NCBI GenBank assembly: GCA_023442635.1
Contig: JAEZYR010000030.1
Coordinates: 1 to 8,811, forward strand
Length of the DNA: 8,811 bases
Direction: 5' to 3'
Source: Bacillota bacterium
GTDB taxonomy: Bacteria > Bacillota > Clostridia > Saccharofermentanales > Fastidiosipilaceae
Program-made: the position numbers and the translations under genes
In this document: one piece after another, positions 5,933 to 8,811 of the stretch
Layout: each line of letters starts with the position of its first letter
Position numbering within the stretch: the first letter of the stretch is position 1
The notes under the pieces: generated by a model
Databases searched by the model: none
What the model was told of the DNA's origin: nothing
Seen by the model: the letters and a program-made list of their open reading frames with translations, nothing else

Positions 5933-6586
5933 ATGCGCATGATGGAAGCGCGCCACGCTCTTATTAAGTATGGCAAAAAGCTTGTCGAAGCTGGACTCAC
6001 CAAGGGTACAGGGGGGAATTTGAGCGTCTGTGATCGAGATGAGGGTCTCATCGCGATTACCCCATCTGGCATTGACTTCTTTGAAATAGAGCCAGAGGAT
6101 ATTGTGCTGCTTGACCTTGAAGGTCGGGTTGTGGAGGGCAATCGCAAGCCTTCGAGCGAGTGGGAAATGCATCTTTTGCAGTACCAAGCGCGGCCTGAAT
6201 TTCGGGCAGTCATCCACGCGCATACCACCTATTTGACTGTCTTTGCCTGCCTGCGCCGGCCACTTTTACCTTCGCACTACATGATCGCTCTGGCTGGGCC
6301 AGACGTCCGCTGTGCGCCCTATGCGACCTTTGGCACCCATGAGTTGGCGGTTCAGGCTGTTGAAGGGATGAAGGACAGGCGAGCTGTCATCCTGGCTAAT
6401 CACGGCATCTTAGCTGGCGCCGCTGACCTTTTGAACGCTTTTAATATCATCGAGGAGCTAGAATACTGCGCCAAAATTCATATTTTGGCTGAGAGCGTGG
6501 GAGAGCCTGTCATTCTGCCAGCAGAAGAAATGCAGCTCATGGCCGAAAAGTTTGCCAGCTATGGCCAACGTCAAAGCAAGGGCTAA
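5933..6586 (+). CDS. fucA: Class II aldolase, L-fuculose-phosphate aldolase type
   Basis: A 217-residue class II aldolase, the usual family length. FucA cleaves L-fuculose-1-phosphate to dihydroxyacetone phosphate and L-lactaldehyde with a zinc ion. Diagnostic motifs run in order: GLTKGTGGNLS (21-31), ITPSGI (42-47), KPSSEWEMH (72-80, catalytic Glu76), VIHAHT (zinc ligands His95 and His97), SHYMIALAG (114-122), CAPYATFGT (127-135) and NHGILA (third ligand His157). The CAPYATFGT block points to FucA rather than ribulose-5-phosphate epimerase. No fucose isomerase, kinase or transporter is visible, so the closely related 5-deoxyribulose-1-phosphate aldolase (DrdA, 5'-deoxyadenosine salvage) is an open alternative. 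ATG is preceded by AGGAGG at 5916-5921, with a rather long 11-base spacing. Close ATGs at 5939 and 5942 do not fit a better site. Confidence 0.85.
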   Translation: MRMMEARHALIKYGKKLVEAGLTKGTGGNLSVCDRDEGLIAITPSGIDFFEIEPEDIVLLDLEGRVVEGNRKPSSEWEMHLLQYQARPEFRAVIHAHTTYLTVFACLRRPLLPSHYMIALAGPDVRCAPYATFGTHELAVQAVEGMKDRRAVILANHGILAGAADLLNAFNIIEELEYCAKIHILAESVGEPVILPAEEMQLMAEKFASYGQRQSKG

Positions 6587-6596
6587 GGGCTGCTTG

Positions 6597-6651
6597 GCGC
6601 TTTGGGATCGAGCAACAAAAGCTTTGATTAGCAAAGGGATTCTCGATAAAG
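6597..6651 (+). other. Possible stem-loop in the aldolase 3' region
   Basis: ATCGAG (6607-6612) pairs with CTCGAT (6642-6647), flanked by CTTT/AAAG with a GGG bulge. An inner CTTTG/CAAAG hairpin lies at 6622-6636. There is no U-rich tail, so it is a transcript-end structure at best. Confidence 0.25.
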
Positions 6652-6724
6652 GCAATAGATAGCTGTAATCTGTAAGATTTATCTATAGCGATTTTGGTTG
6701 ATTTACAGAAAAATAAGAAATTGG

Positions 6725-6743
6725 TTTATGAACACTTCATAAA
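6725..6743. promoter_or_regulatory. Perfect inverted repeat, probable antitoxin operator
   Basis: TTTATGAA-CAC-TTCATAAA is a perfect 8+8 inverted repeat with a 3-base spacer, 65 bases before the RelB-like start codon. It begins on the likely -35 region and lies inside the predicted promoter. That is the arrangement expected for autorepression by a ribbon-helix-helix antitoxin of the RelB/DinJ type. The repeat is seen directly; the binding protein is inferred. Confidence 0.65.
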
Positions 6744-6754
6744 CGTTGTACAAT
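6725..6754 (+). promoter_or_regulatory. Candidate promoter of the antitoxin gene
   Basis: TACAAT at 6749-6754 is a good -10 hexamer (5/6 to TATAAT). A weak -35 (TTTATG, 6725-6730) lies 18 bases upstream and overlaps the inverted repeat. The transcript would start near 6761, leaving a leader of about 48 bases. Confidence 0.4.
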
Positions 6755-6808
6755 CTACGCAAATTCTTACGCTATAAAAGATAGGGAGAAAAGGAGGAGA
6801 AGGCCGAG

Positions 6809-7003
6809 ATGCCAAACATAAACGTGAACATCCGCATGGATGAACAGCTCAAAAAAGACTTTGAGACCTTTTGCGAAGACATGGGGCTGACCATGACAAC
6901 TGCCTTCAATATGTTCGCCCGCAAGGCCGTGCGCGAATACCGTATTCCTTTTGAGGTGGGTGGTCGGCAGAATGAGACCCCCGATTCAAGCGCCCAATCC
7001 TAA
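6809..7003 (+). CDS. Solitary RelB/DinJ-family antitoxin
   Basis: A 64-residue protein. The start VNIRMDEQLKKDFETF is the ribbon-helix-helix strand and first helix, and GLTMTTAFNMFARKAVREYRIPFEV is the conserved RelB/DinJ block (GL-MT-AFN-F---AV---RIPFE). Such proteins dimerise, repress their own promoter and neutralise a RelE/YafQ-type mRNA interferase with their C-terminal tail. Here the tail after PFEV is only about 14 residues (GGRQNETPDSSAQS), short and polar. AAGGAGGA at 6791-6798 supports the start (10-base spacing). No toxin follows: a terminator begins 25 bases after the stop and the next gene is a peptidase. None precedes it either. It may be an orphan regulator, an anti-addiction antitoxin acting on a toxin elsewhere, or the remnant of a pair. 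Confidence 0.85.
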   Translation: MPNINVNIRMDEQLKKDFETFCEDMGLTMTTAFNMFARKAVREYRIPFEVGGRQNETPDSSAQS

Positions 7004-7027
7004 ATTCCTAAATGAGGTACTTAAATG

Positions 7028-7070
7028 AAGACCCTTGATGCTGGCGCTTGCTTAAGATCGAGGGTTCTTT
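7028..7070 (+). terminator. Terminator after the antitoxin gene
   Basis: CCCTTGAT (7032-7039) pairs with ATCGAGGG (7057-7064) through one G-T wobble. AAGA/TTCTT can extend the base, and TTCTTT follows. The loop is about 17 bases. It ends transcription shortly after the antitoxin stop codon. Confidence 0.6.
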
Positions 7071-7072
7071 GA

Positions 7073-7089
7073 GTATAGAATCCCTATAC
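7073..7089. promoter_or_regulatory. Perfect inverted repeat downstream of the antitoxin terminator
   Basis: GTATAG-AATCC-CTATAC is a perfect 6+6 inverted repeat with a 5-base spacer. It lies between the antitoxin terminator and the peptidase promoter region. It may be an operator site; its partner is unknown. Confidence 0.3.
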
Positions 7090-7150
7090 GGCGGCGTGAA
7101 TATTCGCTATCCACAAATATATGAAAACCTTACTTGAGCTGCAGCCTTAG

Positions 7151-7178
7151 CTGACAGATTAATTTTTAGGTGTATTTT
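7151..7178 (+). promoter_or_regulatory. Candidate promoter of the oligopeptidase gene
   Basis: CTGACA (7151-7156, 5/6 to TTGACA) and TATTTT (7173-7178, 4/6 to TATAAT) are 16 bases apart in an AT-rich stretch. A transcript would start near 7185, about 70 bases before the ATG. Confidence 0.4.
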
Positions 7179-7255
7179 AGAGTATATAGCGAGCGATTTA
7201 GCTGTGCGTTCGATTGAGTGATGCGTTCAAAGGAGCTAAGCAAAGGAGAAACACG

Positions 7256-8811
7256 ATGTCTAAGCAAGAATGGCCCAAAAGAAGTGAAATACCTGTTGAG
7301 CAAACATGGGATTTGCAGCGAGCGTTTCGGGATGATGAGGACTGCCGTCAGGCATTGCTTCAGGCTGAAGAAGAAGCCAGGCAGCTTCAGCAGAGTTACG
7401 AGGGCAAGCTCAAAGAACTAAAGCCAGAGGCTCTTTTGGAGGCCTATCGAAGCTGTGCAGCTATTTTCGACAAGATACGCGATGCCTATGCCTATGCCAG
7501 CTGCCAGGCTGACCAGGATTTAGGCAACCAGGAGGCCGCCAAGCATCTGGCTTGGGTGGAGTCCCAAAGCGCCAAGCTACAGGGCGTTTTGAGTGCTTTT
7601 GGGAGTGAACTGAATCTGTGTGATGCAGAGCAATTGGAGTTGGCTGCTCAAGATCCGAAGGCAGGCCCCGTTTTCACGAAGATTTTGCGCGATAGACCCC
7701 ACCGCTTGAGCCCTGAAAATGAGCGCCTGCTGGCCTACTTGCAGCCGAGCTTGCGCTTGCCTTACAGCGGCTACTGCCTGACCAAAGCCGTAGAGACCCA
7801 TTTTGAGCCCTTTGAAGTCGATGGCGAGACTTACCCCTTGTCCTACGTCTTGTACGAAAACAGCTATGCGATCAGTGGGGATACAGCCCTGCGCCGCCAA
7901 AGCTTTGCGCAGTTTTGCAAGGGTTTAGAGGGCAATCGTCAAACGATAGCCAACTACTATAACAGCCATATCCAGCAAGAAAAAACGATGGCGACCTTGC
8001 GGGGTTTTGACTCGGTCTTTGACTATTTGCTCTTCGATCAGCAGGTGGATCGCGAACTCTACGACCGACAGATCGATGGCATTATGCAGGACTTTGCACC
8101 CGTGATGCGCCGTTATGCGACCCTGCTCAAAAAGAAGCTCGGCCTCAAGGAAATCTATTACAGTGACTTGCGCGCCAACCTTTTCCCCGAAGCCAGAGAA
8201 GAGATCAGCCTGGCTGAAGCGGAGGGACTGGTGCAAGAAGCCGTCCAGCTGATGGGAAAAGACTATGCTGACTTGGTGATGCGCTACCGTTCCGAGCGTT
8301 GGGTCGATTTTGCGCTCAACCAAGGCAAGGCGACTGGCGGTTACTGCGGCTGCTTCTCCAATGGTTCGCCTTTTATCTTGCTGAGCTGGAATGGCACCAT
8401 GAGCGAGTTGTATACCCTCATTCATGAGCTAGGCCATGGGGCGAACTTCCTTCTGGCGGCCAAAGATAACGACAGTGGCTGTGCCCAGCTGCCGATGTAT
8501 CTTGTCGAGGCGCCTTCTACCTTCCACGAGCTCTTACTCAGCCACGTCCGCCTGGCCAAGGCCTCAACCCAGACGCAAAAGGAGCAGGTCTATGCCGACA
8601 TGCTGGCTAAGACCTACTACCACAACTTTGTGACGCACCTGCTCGAGGCTCACTATCAGCGCGAGGTTTACCGCCGCGTGGATCAAGGCGAGCAGCTGTC
8701 TGCTGATGACCTCGATGAGCTGATGATGGCGACCCTCAAAGCCTTCTGGGGAGACGCCGTCGTCATCGAAGACGGCGCCAAAATGACCTGGATGCGCCAG
8801 CCTCACTACTA
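7256..8811 (+). CDS. pepF: Oligoendopeptidase F (M3 family metallopeptidase), 3' end missing
   Basis: The window contains 518 codons of an M3 peptidase that usually has about 600 residues; the last two bases (TA) begin an unfinished codon. PepF is a cytoplasmic zinc endopeptidase that cuts medium-length peptides. The N-terminal half (WDLQRAF through the LKKKLGL region) is the helical prodomain-like lobe. The catalytic lobe starts near KATGGYCG and contains the zinc motif HELGH (His390, Glu391, His394), with third ligand Glu418 in VEAPSTFHE. WMRQPHY at the window edge is the conserved block that precedes the last ~90 residues. All visible catalytic residues are intact. AAAGGAG at 7242-7248 sits 7 bases before ATG; a second AAAGGAG lies at 7228-7234. 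Together with PepT upstream it fits peptide turnover. Confidence 0.93.
   Translation, partial: MSKQEWPKRSEIPVEQTWDLQRAFRDDEDCRQALLQAEEEARQLQQSYEGKLKELKPEALLEAYRSCAAIFDKIRDAYAYASCQADQDLGNQEAAKHLAWVESQSAKLQGVLSAFGSELNLCDAEQLELAAQDPKAGPVFTKILRDRPHRLSPENERLLAYLQPSLRLPYSGYCLTKAVETHFEPFEVDGETYPLSYVLYENSYAISGDTALRRQSFAQFCKGLEGNRQTIANYYNSHIQQEKTMATLRGFDSVFDYLLFDQQVDRELYDRQIDGIMQDFAPVMRRYATLLKKKLGLKEIYYSDLRANLFPEAREEISLAEAEGLVQEAVQLMGKDYADLVMRYRSERWVDFALNQGKATGGYCGCFSNGSPFILLSWNGTMSELYTLIHELGHGANFLLAAKDNDSGCAQLPMYLVEAPSTFHELLLSHVRLAKASTQTQKEQVYADMLAKTYYHNFVTHLLEAHYQREVYRRVDQGEQLSADDLDELMMATLKAFWGDAVVIEDGAKMTWMRQPHY

Noticed and set aside
7004..7255. Search for a RelE/YafQ toxin gene next to the antitoxin
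   Set aside because: The 252-base gap has a terminator, stop codons in the relevant frames and promoter-like sequence; no toxin-like ORF or recognisable remnant was found.
7218..7421. 67-codon plus-strand ORF across the pepF start
   Set aside because: It is an out-of-frame overlap of pepF, whose frame (start 7256) gives a clear M3 peptidase.
7925..8806. Minus-strand ORFs over the oligopeptidase gene
   Set aside because: They are antisense to the conserved HELGH-containing coding frame.

Overview
The window reads as chromosomal DNA of a low-to-medium GC Gram-positive bacterium, most likely a clostridial member of the Bacillota. Reasons are the strong AGGAGG-type Shine-Dalgarno sites, a YtxH plus DUF948 gene pair, PepT- and PepF-type peptidases, and coding sequence near 50-55% GC set against AT-rich gaps. 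I cannot name a species. No transposase, phage gene, CRISPR array, tRNA or rRNA is visible.

Layout. (1) Bases 1-458 hold the C-terminal part of peptidase T. (2) Bases 572-3388 encode a 938-residue fusion with the architecture HemC (porphobilinogen deaminase), SUMT/CobA (uroporphyrinogen-III methyltransferase) and HemD (uroporphyrinogen-III synthase). All three parts have lost family-defining residues, and no other tetrapyrrole gene is in view. (3) A short 17-bp tandem repeat separates it from a convergent minus-strand gene (3451-4209) for a papain-like, C39-like cysteine peptidase. Its 5' leader can form two competing RNA structures, one of them covering the ribosome binding site. (4) An AT-rich divergent gap (4210-4601) with inverted repeats and two tiny leader ORFs precedes a YtxH-like membrane-anchored helical protein (4602-5171). 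A terminator follows, then a DUF948-like membrane-anchored coiled-coil protein (5310-5804). This pair resembles the YtxG/YtxH general-stress pair of Bacillus, in the opposite order. (5) After a U-tailed hairpin comes an L-fuculose-phosphate-type class II aldolase (5933-6586). (6) A solitary RelB/DinJ-type antitoxin gene (6809-7003) has a perfect 19-bp inverted repeat over its predicted promoter and no toxin gene beside it. (7) Bases 7256-8811 hold an oligoendopeptidase F (M3 family) gene that runs off the window end.

The genes do not form one pathway. Three peptidases (PepT, the C39-like protein, PepF) suggest an amino-acid- or peptide-using lifestyle, and YtxH/DUF948 suggests envelope stress adaptation. 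The two items most worth a second look are the eroded three-domain tetrapyrrole fusion and the mutually exclusive leader structures upstream of the cysteine peptidase. The lone antitoxin with its intact operator comes next.
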